From NCBI RefSeq assembly GCF_016907015.1, contig NZ_JAFBBE010000003.1, forward strand, positions 135,185 through 199,184: DNA of 64,000 bases, in the 5' to 3' direction. Numbering within the stretch: position 1 is the first letter of the stretch; each line of letters starts with the position of its first letter. Of the stretch, positions 10,274-20,018 are shown piece after piece. The notes beneath the pieces were generated by a model. That model made no database searches. It worked only from the letters and a program-made list of their open reading frames with translations, and was not told where the DNA came from. Position numbers and translations under genes: made by a program. Source of the DNA: Oceanisphaera litoralis. Lineage in GTDB: Bacteria > Pseudomonadota > Gammaproteobacteria > Enterobacterales > Aeromonadaceae.

Positions 10274-10307
10274 AAAAAAACAGGAGCCCGCCTTGGCGGA
10301 CTCCTGT
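10274..10307 (-). terminator. rho-independent terminator after mesD
   Basis: Read on the minus strand, a stem from ACAGGAG/CTCCTGT extending through GCCC-GCC pairing with a CCAA loop is followed by seven T residues (10280-10274). It lies 25 bp after the mesD stop. Confidence 0.85.
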
Positions 10308-10332
10308 TCTGTATATTGTCTGAATCCCGGGA

Positions 10333-11406
10333 TCAGACCCGGCTGAGATTCACGCCGTCAGCCTGAGAAACAACACCCCCGGCCGAGAGCTCTTTGCGAA
10401 TAATTTCTGCACCGGCACTCAGGGCATTCAACTTGCCTCTTGCTACTTCACGAGCCAGGGGGGCCATGCCGCAGTTGGTAGAGGGGTAGAGCTTGTCGGC
10501 ATCAACAAACGTAAGTGCTTTTCGTAGGGTATCGGCGACTTCTTCGGGTGTCTCAATGGTATCGGTTGCAACGTCAATCGCCCCTACCATGACTTTTTTA
10601 CCTCGAATGAGTTCAAGCAGTTCCATTGGAACATGAGAGTTGTGGCATTCTAATGAGATAATATCGATATTGGATTTTTGTAGCTTGGGAAAAGCCTCTT
10701 CATATTGTCTCCACTCCGATCCCAGGGTTTTCTTCCAGTCCGTATTGGCTTTGATGCCATAGCCATAGCAAATATGTACGGCTGTCTCACATTTAAGGCC
10801 TTCAATTGCTCTTTCTAAAGTAGCAATTCCCCAATCATTGACCTCGTCAAAAAACACATTAAAGGCAGGTTCATCAAATTGGATAATATCAACCCCCGCC
10901 GCTTCCAATTCTTTGGCTTCCTGATTGAGGATTTTGGCGAATTCCCAGGCCAGCTTTTCGCGACTTTTATAATGGTCATCATACAGCGTATCTATCATGG
11001 TCATGGGGCCCGGCAGGGCCCATTTAATGGGTTGCCTGGTTTGCCGACGCAAGAATTTGGCATCTTCAACAAAAACCGGCTTCAGGCGAGTAACGGGACC
11101 CACGACCGTCGGCACACTCGCATCATAGCGATCACGTATTCTAACGGTCTTGCGCTTCTCAAAATCAACACCGCCGAGGTGCTCGATAAAGGTGGTCACA
11201 AAATGCTGACGGGTTTGCTCGCCATCACTGACAATATCAATACCTGCATGTTGCTGCTCTTGCAGCGACACACGCAACGCATCCTGTTTACCTTCAATTA
11301 ATTCCTCTTCTTGCAATTTCCAGGGTGACCAAAGTGTCTCGGGTTGTGCAAGCCAGGAAGGTTTAGGCAGACTGCCTGCCGTTGAAGTAGGTAATAATTT
11401 TTTCAT
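10333..11406 (-). CDS. mesD: core methionine synthase of the MesD type (MetE C-terminal-like)
   Basis: A 357-residue TIM-barrel protein equivalent to the C-terminal catalytic half of cobalamin-independent methionine synthase MetE, lacking the N-terminal folate-binding half. The zinc/homocysteine ligands are visible: His211 and Cys213 in AVHICYGYG, Glu253 in SLECHNS, and Cys312 in STNCGMAPL. The pairing with a DUF1852 gene 51 bp upstream matches the MesD group of folate-independent methionine synthases, which needs MesX (DUF1852) and oxygen; its methyl donor is not known to me. A MetR-like regulator gene lies upstream. A terminator follows. Alternative: another MetE-core family such as MesB or MesC, but the MesX partner argues for MesD. 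Confidence 0.85.
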   Translation of the reverse strand: MKKLLPTSTAGSLPKPSWLAQPETLWSPWKLQEEELIEGKQDALRVSLQEQQHAGIDIVSDGEQTRQHFVTTFIEHLGGVDFEKRKTVRIRDRYDASVPTVVGPVTRLKPVFVEDAKFLRRQTRQPIKWALPGPMTMIDTLYDDHYKSREKLAWEFAKILNQEAKELEAAGVDIIQFDEPAFNVFFDEVNDWGIATLERAIEGLKCETAVHICYGYGIKANTDWKKTLGSEWRQYEEAFPKLQKSNIDIISLECHNSHVPMELLELIRGKKVMVGAIDVATDTIETPEEVADTLRKALTFVDADKLYPSTNCGMAPLAREVARGKLNALSAGAEIIRKELSAGGVVSQADGVNLSRV

Positions 11407-11456
11407 AATAAATACCGTCTTATATTCTCGTTAATGTTCAGGCGCTTGTTTTATTA

Positions 11457-12437
11457 TCAGGCGTAGTTGGCAGACCATTGCTCAAGAATCGCCTTGTATG
11501 GCTTGATAAAGTTCTCTTCAGCCATTTTTCCCTGTTTGATGGCCAGCTGGCTGCGCTCTTCTCGATCATAAACAATCTGAGTTAATGAATGATCTGCGTT
11601 CTTCAGATTAGGTTTATATACTTTTCCTGCCACAGCATTAGCATTATATATTTCAGGCCGATAAATTTTTTGAAACGATTCCATGGTGCTGATGGTGCTG
11701 ATTAGCTCAAGATGCGTGTAATCATTCAGCAAATCGCCAACGAAGTAAAAAGCCAGAGGTGCGACGCTGTGCGGTGGCATAAAGTAGCGAACTTTCAGGC
11801 CCATCTTCTTGAAGTATTGCTCCGTTAAAGAGGTCTCATTGGGCAGATACTCAACACCCAATATGGGGTGATGATTTTCAGTCTGGTGATAGGTCTTGTT
11901 ATCGGAAACACTCAGGCAGATCACCGGCAACTTGGCAAAATTCTGTTGATAGGTGCTCGAGTTCACAAAACGCTTGAACAGCTTGCCATGCAGATCACCA
12001 AAGTTTTCCGGAATGCTGAAACCGGGTTTGCCCTTGTTGTGCTCCAGCAACAAAACGCTGAAATCATAGTCCCGCACATAAGAGGAGAAGTTATTGCCTA
12101 CAATGCCTTCTGTGCGTTGCTTGGTCTTGTGATCAACAATAATGGTTTTCAGCACTTCAATCGTAGGAAAGGTATGCGCCTTGCCTTCATTGTCGATATC
12201 CATATCAACAGAGATGATTTCCAGCTCAACGGAGTAACGGTCTGCTCTGGGGTTATCCCAATTTACCAGGGCATTGAAACGATTGTTAATCATCGTCAAG
12301 GTATTACGCAGGTTTTTCTGACGGCTCTCTCCCCTGGCCAGGTTGGCAAAGTTGGTCGTGGCACGGGTGCTGTCTGCGGGTTGATAATTTTCATCGAAAG
12401 CAATGCTGTTTACAGAAAATTTGAAGTCGTTACTCAT
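11457..12437 (-). CDS. mesX: MesX, DUF1852 accessory protein for the methionine synthase
   Basis: A 326-residue DUF1852 protein beginning MSNDFKFSVNSIAFDENYQP. The family is reported to be needed for the activity of MesD methionine synthases; its biochemical role is uncertain. There is no signal peptide or membrane segment, so it is cytosolic. The frame is open to 12506, but MSNDF at 12437 is the family start, and a second option at 12449 (MNNIMSNDF) cannot be excluded. It is followed 51 bp later by mesD, with no terminator between, so the two are probably co-transcribed from the predicted promoter at 12527-12555. Confidence 0.85.
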   Translation of the reverse strand: MSNDFKFSVNSIAFDENYQPADSTRATTNFANLARGESRQKNLRNTLTMINNRFNALVNWDNPRADRYSVELEIISVDMDIDNEGKAHTFPTIEVLKTIIVDHKTKQRTEGIVGNNFSSYVRDYDFSVLLLEHNKGKPGFSIPENFGDLHGKLFKRFVNSSTYQQNFAKLPVICLSVSDNKTYHQTENHHPILGVEYLPNETSLTEQYFKKMGLKVRYFMPPHSVAPLAFYFVGDLLNDYTHLELISTISTMESFQKIYRPEIYNANAVAGKVYKPNLKNADHSLTQIVYDREERSQLAIKQGKMAEENFIKPYKAILEQWSANYA

Positions 12438-12526
12438 AATGTTGTTCATCCATTTGTTGAGATAAAGCCTGAATCTGTTCCCTGCCCCTTCTGGAAGTCC
12501 AGACATCTAGAGCTAAGCATGGGTAT

Positions 12527-12590
12527 GTTATACAGGGGCATTTTCATGAACAAAAATGATTTTACTTCATCAATAGATGAGCCATGCTCA
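12527..12590 (-). promoter_or_regulatory. predicted mesX promoter with LysR/MetR-type operator
   Basis: On the minus strand TATAAC (12532-12527) is preceded at 17 bp by TTTTGT, giving a start near 12520. Upstream, TGAGCCATGCTCA (12590-12578) is a perfect palindrome in the T-N11-A form of LysR-type sites. It matches six of the eight defined bases of the E. coli MetR box TGAANNNNNTTCA and is centred at about -64, where LysR-type activators bind. A second short palindrome TTCATGAA lies at 12543-12550, near -27. Confidence 0.45.
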
Positions 12591-12599
12591 TGCTTTGTT

Positions 12600-12814
12600 A
12601 TGAGGCAAGGCTATGCCTCGCACCCGGTATGCCAAGTTAAAGGTTGGAGGCACTTGCAAATACGCCAGCATACCGGCGAACAGCCATGGCGCTGAGCCGG
12701 TTGCTGTTGTGCTCCGTTCGTAAGGTGTGCAGATCGTGGAGAGATATCAGCCGGACAATGCCGGAAATTAGGGGATGATTGAAAACGGTATGAATTTAAA
12801 GCAAGAGCGAATAA
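12600..12814 (-). other. structured non-coding stretch between the metR-like gene and mesX
   Basis: I see no ORF. Two strong inverted repeats are present: GAGGCA/TGCCTC (12602-12607 with 12614-12619) and a 9-bp perfect pair CCGGTATGC/GCATACCGG (12624-12632 with 12668-12676). It lies upstream of the predicted mesX promoter, so if transcribed it belongs to readthrough from the metR-like gene. It may be a terminator region, a small RNA or a decayed mobile element. Confidence 0.35.
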
Positions 12815-13699
12815 CTACCTGACATTCTGAGCCTGAACAATGAAATCATTCAGGTAGTTAATCCGCTCTTCGCCTTTTCGCACGCCCAGAAATATCTGTT
12901 TTTTAATGCCATCTTGACCGAACCGAAGGCTTTTAATGGCCATGGTCTTGGCGAACTCATCCACCAACCAGCCAGGTAATGCACAGACGCCCCTGCCTGC
13001 GGCCACCATCTGCAACATGATTTCCGTGGTTTCTATCGTCTTGTGTTTTTTGACCGTGCATTTTGCGGGGTTCAAGAACTGGCTGTAAATATCCAGCCGT
13101 TCAGGCTCTACCGGATAGCTGAATAACACTTCTTCACCGAGCTGCTCGGGCAGGATCGAGCTTTGCGTGGCAAGGGGGTGAGAGGATGACACGACGAGTC
13201 TGTGTTCATAGTCGAATACCGGTATAAAGGTCAGCTTGGGTTTATACAGGGGATCGGGCGTGACCAGGATATCTATCTCGTAGCTGTGCAGGGCACCCAG
13301 ACCACCGAACTGAAATTCCTGCTTGACGTCAATGTCAACGTTTGGCCACTTTTCAAGATAAGGTTCAATCACTTTTAACAGCCATTGATAGCAAGGATGG
13401 CATTCCATGCCGATGCGCAGTGAACCCATTTCGCCTGTGGCGATCTGACGCAACAGATGTTCTGTGTGTTTAAACTGCGGCAACACCCGGTTGGCCAGCG
13501 TTAACATTTGCTCACCTGCAGTGGTCAGGCGCAAGCTTCTCCCTTCTTTTTGCCAAACCGGCGTCTTGATCTGGCCTTCCAGTTTTTTGATGCTGTGACT
13601 CAGTGCAGACTGGGATAAATTTAACGATTCGGCAGCCTGGGTCAAGGTGCCCTGCTCTTTTATTGCAGCCAGTACTTCAAGGTGAAACCGCTCCAGCAT
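12815..13699 (-). CDS. LysR-family transcriptional regulator, MetR-like
   Basis: A 294-residue LysR-type regulator. The N-terminal winged helix-turn-helix spans about residues 1-60 (GTLTQAAESLNLSQSALSHSIKKLE), followed by a periplasmic-binding-protein-like effector domain. The segment MECHPCYQWL near residue 98 is characteristic of MetR, the homocysteine-responsive activator of methionine genes. It lies 378 bp upstream of mesX on the same strand, and a MetR-like palindrome lies ahead of mesX. The obvious inference is that it activates mesX-mesD. It may be the main MetR of the cell or a local paralogue. Confidence 0.85.
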   Translation of the reverse strand: MLERFHLEVLAAIKEQGTLTQAAESLNLSQSALSHSIKKLEGQIKTPVWQKEGRSLRLTTAGEQMLTLANRVLPQFKHTEHLLRQIATGEMGSLRIGMECHPCYQWLLKVIEPYLEKWPNVDIDVKQEFQFGGLGALHSYEIDILVTPDPLYKPKLTFIPVFDYEHRLVVSSSHPLATQSSILPEQLGEEVLFSYPVEPERLDIYSQFLNPAKCTVKKHKTIETTEIMLQMVAAGRGVCALPGWLVDEFAKTMAIKSLRFGQDGIKKQIFLGVRKGEERINYLNDFIVQAQNVR

Positions 13700-13730
13700 G
13701 ACTTGACTCCTGTCTTTAGTATTTCACCTG

Positions 13731-13806
13731 CAAAGGCACGGCACCCCCGCCTTCGCAAGGGTGCCGATAAAAAAAACCGGCTCCAGAATCCACACCGGTT
13801 TAGGAT
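13731..13806. repeat. dispersed palindromic repeat, CCCCGCCTTCGC family
   Basis: Contains CACCCCCGCCTTCGCAAGGGTG followed by a run of A and CTCCAGAATCCACACCGG. About 75 bp is alignable with the copy at 57668-57746, including the flanking TGCAAAGGCAC. It lies between the metR-like gene and asmA. Confidence 0.65.
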
Positions 13807-13867
13807 ATTGCCTGCCGGCTCACCGGGCGTGAGCGCAGGCCGAAGCGACGGTGGTCTGCGGCCGAAG

Positions 13868-15814
13868 TTACAGACCCAGTTTATCGAGCAGGCCCGGTAG
13901 TTTGTCGCCTAGTTTGTCGCCGAGCTGGTCGCCCAGTTTCTCACCCAGCTTTTCGTTGAGCTTGCGCTTGACCCGTTCGGCTTCCTTGTCGGCTTTTTCT
14001 CGCAGATAGAGATCGAATATCTGCTGCAGATCCAGGCTGTATTTGGGCTGCTGGTAGCTGCCGCCAATGCGCACCGGCAGTATGATGTTCTTGAGCTCGC
14101 TCAGTTCTTCACCGTCCTGGCCCTTGAGGCTGCCGACGATGGCGGTGTTGAACAACAGATCCAGCGATTCGTCGAGCAGGTTGGTTTCTCCCTCGCCGTC
14201 GATGCGCAACAGGGGCGACGCCATGTGCAGGTTATCGGTGCTCACCGTGCCCTTGGCGATGGACAAATCGGCGGTCAGGGCACTGAAGTCGGTTTTCTCG
14301 ACCGCGTCTTCCGCCGGCAGCGGCAGTCCCTTCACCCTGGCATGTGCCCGGCGGATCAGCGCCGCAATATTCACCCCGTTCAGGGCGCCATCGGCCACCT
14401 TCAGTTCGCTGCTGCCCTTTATGCTGCGCTTGATGGCATCGGCGGTCAGGCCGGTACCCGTCAGATCAAAAGACAGATCCGCCCGCCCTTCCAGGTAGTC
14501 GATACCGGCCGCTGCGGCCAGGAGATCACGGGCATTCACCCCGGTCAGCGTCTTCTGTACCCGAAAACGCGCCGGGTGAGCATTGACGTCCAGCTCACCA
14601 TTGGCGTCAATCTTGCCTTCATAGAGCCGAGCCTGCACCTGGTCGAGTTTCACCTTGCCCTGATCGATGTTGACTCTGATAGTAAGCTGTTCCAGCTCGA
14701 TCCCCTGCACCCGCACCTTGTCGGCGGCCAGCCGGCCTTCCAGCTTGATGCCCTTGAGTGCAGACAGGTCCGGCTCGCTGGCCGCACTGGCAGCAGGCAG
14801 ACTGGCCTTGACAGGGGCTGCCGCACTGGCCGCCGCCTGCTCATCGGCAGGCGTCTCGGGCGAGGTACGCCATTCGGCCTGCAGCGCATCCACATCCAGC
14901 AGCGCCGTACTCAGGTTGAAGCGCACATCCGGGATGGCGGCATGATGTAACGACAGCTCGCCGGTCGCCTCCAGGGCACCCAGTTTCAGGCTGATGTCGC
15001 CGAACTCGGCCAGTTGGCGGTCGACATCATAGGCCAGGTTACCCTGCAGCCGCAGTTGCTTGGTGCCGGGAATGGCGCGTCCGGTGGCGTCGACATCCAG
15101 CTTCAACGCATCCAGCCGCAAGCGGTCGAACGCCGGCGCCAGCCACAGCTGACCGGTGGCATCGATATTGGCCTGCACCTCGTCACTGAACAGATTGCCG
15201 GACAGGCTCAGGGGGACTGCCTTGCCGGGAGCAAACTCGTCGAGTGTGAAATTAACCCGGTTGAGGCGCCTCAGGGTATTGCTGATTTCGTTCTGCACCA
15301 CGACCTCGGCATCCACCACCCGCACACCGGCCAGGCTGATGCTCATCGGCTGACGCGGTTCGTCGGCATTGGCAGACTCGTCGGTGGCATCCGTGTTCTT
15401 GTCCGGGCCGGTGGCGGCAGACAGGGTGCGCAGATCGTCGATATTGGTCACTCCATCGGCACGGGTGATCAGGTGCAGGCGCGCATTGTCCAGCACAGCT
15501 TCACCGATTTCGAGCCGGTTATCGAACAGTGGCTTCAGCGCCACGTCCAGGCTGATTTCACCGACGGACAGGGTGTTGCCCGCGGCAAAACCGGGCGGAT
15601 TGAGCAGGGCGGTATCGTTGAGGGTAAAGCCGATGGAGGGAAAGAAACGCCAGCTCAGATCACCCTTGATCACCAGGGTACGGCCGGTTTTTTCCCGGGT
15701 CTGCTCTATCAGTACCCGTTTAACCCTGTCGGTATCCACCACCTGGGTCAGAATCACCAGCGCCAGCAGCACTAACAGCAGCAATGCCGCCACGCCGTAG
15801 AGTAGTTTTTTCAT
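13868..15814 (-). CDS. asmA: AsmA family protein
   Basis: A 648-residue AsmA-type protein. One N-terminal membrane anchor (residues 4-24, LLYGVAALLLLVLLALVIL) is followed by a long repeating-beta periplasmic region starting GDLSWRFFPSIGFTLNDTAL. Members are bridge-like lipid-transfer proteins between the inner and outer membrane, which influence outer-membrane composition. A linker rich in Ala and Pro lies near residues 330-350. The C-terminus is a series of KLGD/KLGE repeats (KLGEKLGDQLGDKLGDKL), an amphipathic tail. The adjacent dcd gene repeats the E. coli dcd-asmA neighbourhood. Confidence 0.92.
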   Translation of the reverse strand: MKKLLYGVAALLLLVLLALVILTQVVDTDRVKRVLIEQTREKTGRTLVIKGDLSWRFFPSIGFTLNDTALLNPPGFAAGNTLSVGEISLDVALKPLFDNRLEIGEAVLDNARLHLITRADGVTNIDDLRTLSAATGPDKNTDATDESANADEPRQPMSISLAGVRVVDAEVVVQNEISNTLRRLNRVNFTLDEFAPGKAVPLSLSGNLFSDEVQANIDATGQLWLAPAFDRLRLDALKLDVDATGRAIPGTKQLRLQGNLAYDVDRQLAEFGDISLKLGALEATGELSLHHAAIPDVRFNLSTALLDVDALQAEWRTSPETPADEQAAASAAAPVKASLPAASAASEPDLSALKGIKLEGRLAADKVRVQGIELEQLTIRVNIDQGKVKLDQVQARLYEGKIDANGELDVNAHPARFRVQKTLTGVNARDLLAAAAGIDYLEGRADLSFDLTGTGLTADAIKRSIKGSSELKVADGALNGVNIAALIRRAHARVKGLPLPAEDAVEKTDFSALTADLSIAKGTVSTDNLHMASPLLRIDGEGETNLLDESLDLLFNTAIVGSLKGQDGEELSELKNIILPVRIGGSYQQPKYSLDLQQIFDLYLREKADKEAERVKRKLNEKLGEKLGDQLGDKLGDKLPGLLDKLGL

Positions 15815-15900
15815 TATTGTTATCTCGTTTTTGTTTAATTAAATCCATTTCGCAATATTTGGTACCAGAGTGACGGTATCTTTCGGCAGGCGGCGTGCAT

Positions 15901-15935
15901 GTCGGGATTCGCTACGCTCATCGCCAACCTACTAC
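15901..15935. repeat. half copy of the GTAGGTTGG palindromic repeat
   Basis: GGGATTCGCTACGCTCATCG followed by CCAACCTAC matches the right arm of the repeats at 20056-20251 and 30607-30691. No left arm is seen. Confidence 0.65.
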
Positions 15936-15967
15936 TTACAGCTTACCGCTCCCCGAGGGGGCCGGTA

Positions 15968-16549
15968 TCAGTCCTGATTGATGCGGCTCGCATCCGCGCC
16001 TTGCTGTGACTTGTACTTGGCACTGGCCCGAGTCATGTAGGGCCGCTCGGCCGGTCCGGACATGGTTTCGAAATTCAGCGCGCCAATGACCATCTTCGGG
16101 CGCAGTGCCAGCGGCAGTTTGCCGCTGTTGTAGAATTCCAGCACGATGCGCCCGGACCAGCCCGGATCGATGCGGTGGGCCGTCACGTGCACCATGAGGC
16201 CGAGCCGGGCCAGCGAAGAGCGCCCGTCCAGCCAGCCGACAATGTTATCGGGCAGGGTGACAGATTCAAGTGTTACCGCCAGCGCCAGCTCACCCGGATG
16301 CAGGAAGAAGGCCTCGCCATCGGGGATGACAATCTCGTCACTCATCACCCGGTTGATGGCTTCGGACACCTGAGCCCTGGGCCCGCTCAGTTCGATATAG
16401 GGCGCGGTATGGTCCTGAAACACCCTGAATTCGTTGCCGAGCAGCACATCGACACTGACGCCGCTGATCCGATCGGGATCCGGAGCCGGACTGATCTGGA
16501 TAAGACCCTCGGCCAGATAACGCTTGATATCCCGGTCACAAAGACGCAT
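15968..16549 (-). CDS. dcd: dCTP deaminase
   Basis: Deaminates dCTP to dUTP, the main route to thymidylate in enteric-type bacteria. At 193 residues it has exactly the E. coli length. It starts [19 protein letters not shown]. The active-site strand reads [19 protein letters not shown], with the catalytic Glu in LEF, and nucleotide-binding residues lie in [13 protein letters not shown]. It lies between asmA and apbC/mrp on the same strand, the same neighbours as in many gammaproteobacteria. Confidence 0.97.
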   Translation of the reverse strand: MRLCDRDIKRYLAEGLIQISPAPDPDRISGVSVDVLLGNEFRVFQDHTAPYIELSGPRAQVSEAINRVMSDEIVIPDGEAFFLHPGELALAVTLESVTLPDNIVGWLDGRSSLARLGLMVHVTAHRIDPGWSGRIVLEFYNSGKLPLALRPKMVIGALNFETMSGPAERPYMTRASAKYKSQQGADASRINQD

Positions 16550-16644
16550 GAAAACTCCTTAACTCAATGTTGAATCCCGCCACGGCAGCGACGGCCCTTG
16601 CCGTCTGGCCGCAAAAACGGCGTGCCTGCGTGGCAGTGATGCGA

Positions 16645-17718
16645 TTAAACCTGCCGGGTATAAAGGCGGGTGGGAATGGTATTGCCACTAAAATAAAGCC
16701 CCGCCGCCACCCGGGCGGCGATGTTCAGATAACCCTGGGCCAGCACGCCATCGGGCTCGGCGATCAGCGTTGGCGTGCCCTTGTCCATATGCCGGCAAAT
16801 GCGCACATCCAGCGGCAGCTGACCGAGCAAGGGCACCTGATGCTCGTTTGATACCCGCTGACCGCCGCCTTCGCCAAACAGAAACTCCTTGTGCTCACAC
16901 TGGCTGCACCGGTGATAGCTCATGTTCTCCACCACCCCCAGTACCGGAATATTGACCTTCCGGAACATGCTGATGCCCTTGACGGCATCGGCCAGCGCCA
17001 CGTTCTGCGGCGTGCTCACCACCAGAGCACCGGTGGTCGGCACCTGCTGGGCCATGGTGATCTGAATGTCGCCGGTGCCCGGCGGCAGATCCACCACCAG
17101 ATAATCGAGGTCGCCCCAGCGGGTTTCTCGCAATATCTGCGCCAGCGCCTTGCTGGCCATGGGTCCACGCCACACGGTGGCATCATCCGCCCCCACCAGA
17201 AAGCCGATGCTGTTGGCCTTGATGCCGTGCGCCGTCACCGGCGCCATGGTCTTGCCATCGTCGCTTTCGGGCCGGGCGCCGGTCACACCCAGCATCATGG
17301 GAATGGAAGGCCCATACACATCCGCATCCAGTATGCCCACCCGGGCACCGAGCCGACTCAGCGCCAGCGCCAGATTCACCGCCGTGGTGGACTTGCCCAC
17401 CCCGCCCTTGCCGGACGACACCGCGATAATATTACGTACTCCGGGCACGGCCTGGGCATCGTTGGCTTGCGCCAGTGAGGCCACCTCATGCGTCACTTGC
17501 CAGCGCACCGCACGGGCGCCACTCAGCCGACACAAGTCCGCGTCCAGGGTCTGCAGCTCGGCTTCCAGCCGGTAGTCGACGAAGGGCAGCAACAGCGAGA
17601 TCACCAGTATCTCTTGTTCCAGCGTCACACTGCGGACAAAACCGGCAGTCACCGGATCCCTGGCCCAGTGCGCGGGCTTAAACCGGGTCAATCGGGCACT
17701 AATCTGTTCATTATTCAT
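16645..17718 (-). CDS. apbC: iron-sulfur cluster carrier ATPase ApbC/Mrp
   Basis: A 357-residue P-loop ATPase of the Mrp/NBP35 family that carries 4Fe-4S clusters to apoproteins. The N-terminal DUF59/MIP18-like domain spans about residues 1-90. The deviant Walker A is SSGKGGVGKSTTAVNLA. A CxxC cluster-binding motif appears as HRCSQCEHKEF. The frame is open to 17751, but MNNEQISARL at 17718 is the natural start. It is divergent from metG, exactly as in E. coli (mrp/metG), sharing a 251-bp intergenic region that contains a GC-rich hairpin at 17863-17885. Confidence 0.94.
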   Translation of the reverse strand: MNNEQISARLTRFKPAHWARDPVTAGFVRSVTLEQEILVISLLLPFVDYRLEAELQTLDADLCRLSGARAVRWQVTHEVASLAQANDAQAVPGVRNIIAVSSGKGGVGKSTTAVNLALALSRLGARVGILDADVYGPSIPMMLGVTGARPESDDGKTMAPVTAHGIKANSIGFLVGADDATVWRGPMASKALAQILRETRWGDLDYLVVDLPPGTGDIQITMAQQVPTTGALVVSTPQNVALADAVKGISMFRKVNIPVLGVVENMSYHRCSQCEHKEFLFGEGGGQRVSNEHQVPLLGQLPLDVRICRHMDKGTPTLIAEPDGVLAQGYLNIAARVAAGLYFSGNTIPTRLYTRQV

Positions 17719-17969
17719 TCTGTGTCGCCTGGTGATGACTCTGTTCTGCACTCTATCAAAAAGCCCGCAGCGGCGAAACGTCGGGCCGAGGCGATATGCG
17801 GCTTTGCCGGGTTTATGTCGTATCTGTGCCGCTCCATGCCGGAACGAGCCAGGGGCACCCTACCGGGCCGGGCTCTTTGGCCCGGAAAAAGCCGCCAAGG
17901 TGTGTATAACCGAAAAAAACTCGGGTAACATGCTCTGTCCCGTGTAATCGACTCAACAGAATGGAAATT

Positions 17970-20006
17970 ATGGCTACCGAACCTCGTAAGATACTTGTCA
18001 CCTGCGCCCTGCCCTATGCCAACGGTTCAATTCACCTTGGCCATATGCTGGAGCACATTCAGGCCGATATCTGGGTTCGTTATCAGCGAATGCGTGGCCA
18101 TCAGGTTCATTTTATCTGCGCCGACGATGCACACGGCACCCCCATCATGCTCAAGGCCCAGCAACTGGGTGTGGATCCCGAGCAGATGATTGCCGCCGTA
18201 CAGCAGGAGCATAAAGCCGACTTCGACCGCTTCAACATCGGCTTCGACAACTATCACTCGACCCACAGTAAAGAAAATCGCGAATTTGCCGAGCTGATCT
18301 ACGGTCGCCTCAAGAGCAACGGCTTTATCGAAAACCGCACCATTTCCCAGCTCTATGATCCGGAGCAGAACATGTTTCTGCCGGACCGTTTCGTCAAGGG
18401 CACCTGTCCCAGCTGCAAGGCGGAAGATCAGTACGGCGACAACTGCGAAGTGTGCGGCGCCACCTACAGCCCGGCGGAGCTGATTGACCCGCGTTCGGCG
18501 GTGTCCGGCGCCACCCCGGTGATGAAAGACACAGAGCACTTCTTCTTCGACCTGCCCCAGTTCGAGGGCATGCTCAAGGCCTGGACCCGCTCCGGCGCCC
18601 TGCAGGAAGAAATGGCCAACAAGATGAGTGAATGGTTCGAGTCCGGCTTGCAGCAGTGGGACATCACCCGCGATGCGCCCTACTTCGGCTTCGAAATTCC
18701 CGATGCCCCGGGCAAGTATTTCTATGTATGGCTGGATGCGCCCATCGGCTACATGGGCTCGTTCAAGAACTACTGCGACCGACGCGGCGATCTCAGCTTC
18801 GACGAATACTGGAACAAAAACAGCAGCACCGAGCTGTACCACTTTATCGGCAAGGACATTGTCTACTTCCACAGCCTGTTCTGGCCCGCCGTGCTGGAAG
18901 GCAGCGATTACCGCAAGCCCAGCAACATCTTCGTGCACGGCTACGTCACGGTGAACGGTGCCAAGATGTCCAAGTCCAAGGGTACCTTCATCAAGGCCGA
19001 CACCTACCTCAAGCACCTGGATCCCGAGTGCCTGCGTTATTACTACGCCGCCAAGCTGTCCAGCCGCATCGACGATCTGGACTTGAACCTGGATGATTTC
19101 GTGGCCCGGGTGAACAGCGACGTGGTCAACAAGCTGGTCAATCTCGCCTCGCGCAACGCCGGCTTCATTGCCAAGCGCTTCGACGGCCGGCTTGCCGCCG
19201 ACTGCGCCGAGCCCGAGCTGTACGCCGAGTTTGCCGCCGCCGCCGAGCGCATCGGCCAGTGTTATGAGCAGCGCGAATTCGGCCGCGCCATTCGCGACAT
19301 CATGGCATTGGCCGACAAGGCCAACCGCTATGTGGACGACAAGGCCCCCTGGGTGCTGGCCAAACAGGAAGGCAAAGACGCCGAACTGCAGGCCGTGTGC
19401 TCCATGGGCCTTAACCTGTTCCGGGTCTTGATGACCTACCTCAAGCCGGTCATGCCCGAACTGACCGAGCGTGCCGAGGCCTTCCTCGACTGCGAACTGA
19501 GCTGGAACGCCGTCAGCGAACCGCTGCTGGACCACGGCATCAACAAGTTCAAGGCCCTGTTCAGCCGCATCGACGCCGACAAGGTCGCCGCCATGGTCGA
19601 GGCCTCGAAGGAAGATCTTGCCGCCGAGCAGGCCCAGGTCAAACCGGTTACCGGCCCCCTGGCCGATGACCCCATCGGCGAGACCATCAGCTTCGACGAC
19701 TTCGCCAAGGTCGATCTGCGCGTGGCGCTGATCAAGAAGGCCGAAGCCGTGCCCAAGGCCGAGAAGCTGCTGCGCCTGGAGCTGGATCTGGGTGGCGAAA
19801 CCCGCCAGGTGTTTGCCGGCATCAAGTCCGCCTACAACCCGGAAGATCTGGAAGGCAAGCTCACCGTCATGGTGGCCAACCTGGCCCCGCGCAAGATGCG
19901 CTTCGGCCTGAGCGAAGGCATGGTGCTGGCCGCCGGCCCCGGTGGCCAGGATTTGTGGATCCTCGAGCCCCAGGACGGCGCCCAGCCCGGCATGCGGATT
20001 AAATAA
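17970..20006 (+). CDS. metG: methionyl-tRNA synthetase
   Basis: Charges tRNA-Met. The class I signatures are HLGH in [12 protein letters not shown] near residue 24 and KMSKS in [11 protein letters not shown]. The zinc-binding knuckles CPSC and CEVCG (about residues 143-165) are complete. A C-terminal dimerisation/tRNA-binding domain (about 575-678) begins [14 protein letters not shown]. An in-frame ATG lies 9 bp upstream at 17961, but GGAAATT directly precedes the ATG at 17970, which gives the familiar [19 protein letters not shown] start and 678 residues. Confidence 0.96.
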   Translation: MATEPRKILVTCALPYANGSIHLGHMLEHIQADIWVRYQRMRGHQVHFICADDAHGTPIMLKAQQLGVDPEQMIAAVQQEHKADFDRFNIGFDNYHSTHSKENREFAELIYGRLKSNGFIENRTISQLYDPEQNMFLPDRFVKGTCPSCKAEDQYGDNCEVCGATYSPAELIDPRSAVSGATPVMKDTEHFFFDLPQFEGMLKAWTRSGALQEEMANKMSEWFESGLQQWDITRDAPYFGFEIPDAPGKYFYVWLDAPIGYMGSFKNYCDRRGDLSFDEYWNKNSSTELYHFIGKDIVYFHSLFWPAVLEGSDYRKPSNIFVHGYVTVNGAKMSKSKGTFIKADTYLKHLDPECLRYYYAAKLSSRIDDLDLNLDDFVARVNSDVVNKLVNLASRNAGFIAKRFDGRLAADCAEPELYAEFAAAAERIGQCYEQREFGRAIRDIMALADKANRYVDDKAPWVLAKQEGKDAELQAVCSMGLNLFRVLMTYLKPVMPELTERAEAFLDCELSWNAVSEPLLDHGINKFKALFSRIDADKVAAMVEASKEDLAAEQAQVKPVTGPLADDPIGETISFDDFAKVDLRVALIKKAEAVPKAEKLLRLELDLGGETRQVFAGIKSAYNPEDLEGKLTVMVANLAPRKMRFGLSEGMVLAAGPGGQDLWILEPQDGAQPGMRIK

Positions 20007-20018
20007 CCCCCGCCCAAC

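Noticed and set aside
12600..12780. cobalamin riboswitch ahead of the methionine synthase pair
   Set aside because: Neither strand has the B12-box or the conserved GCCACTG-type core, and the structure lies upstream of the predicted promoter.
17863..17885. GC hairpin CCGGGCC/GGCCCGG between apbC and metG as a terminator
   Set aside because: It lies upstream of both divergent genes and is followed by A, not T, on the plus strand; on the minus strand T residues precede it.
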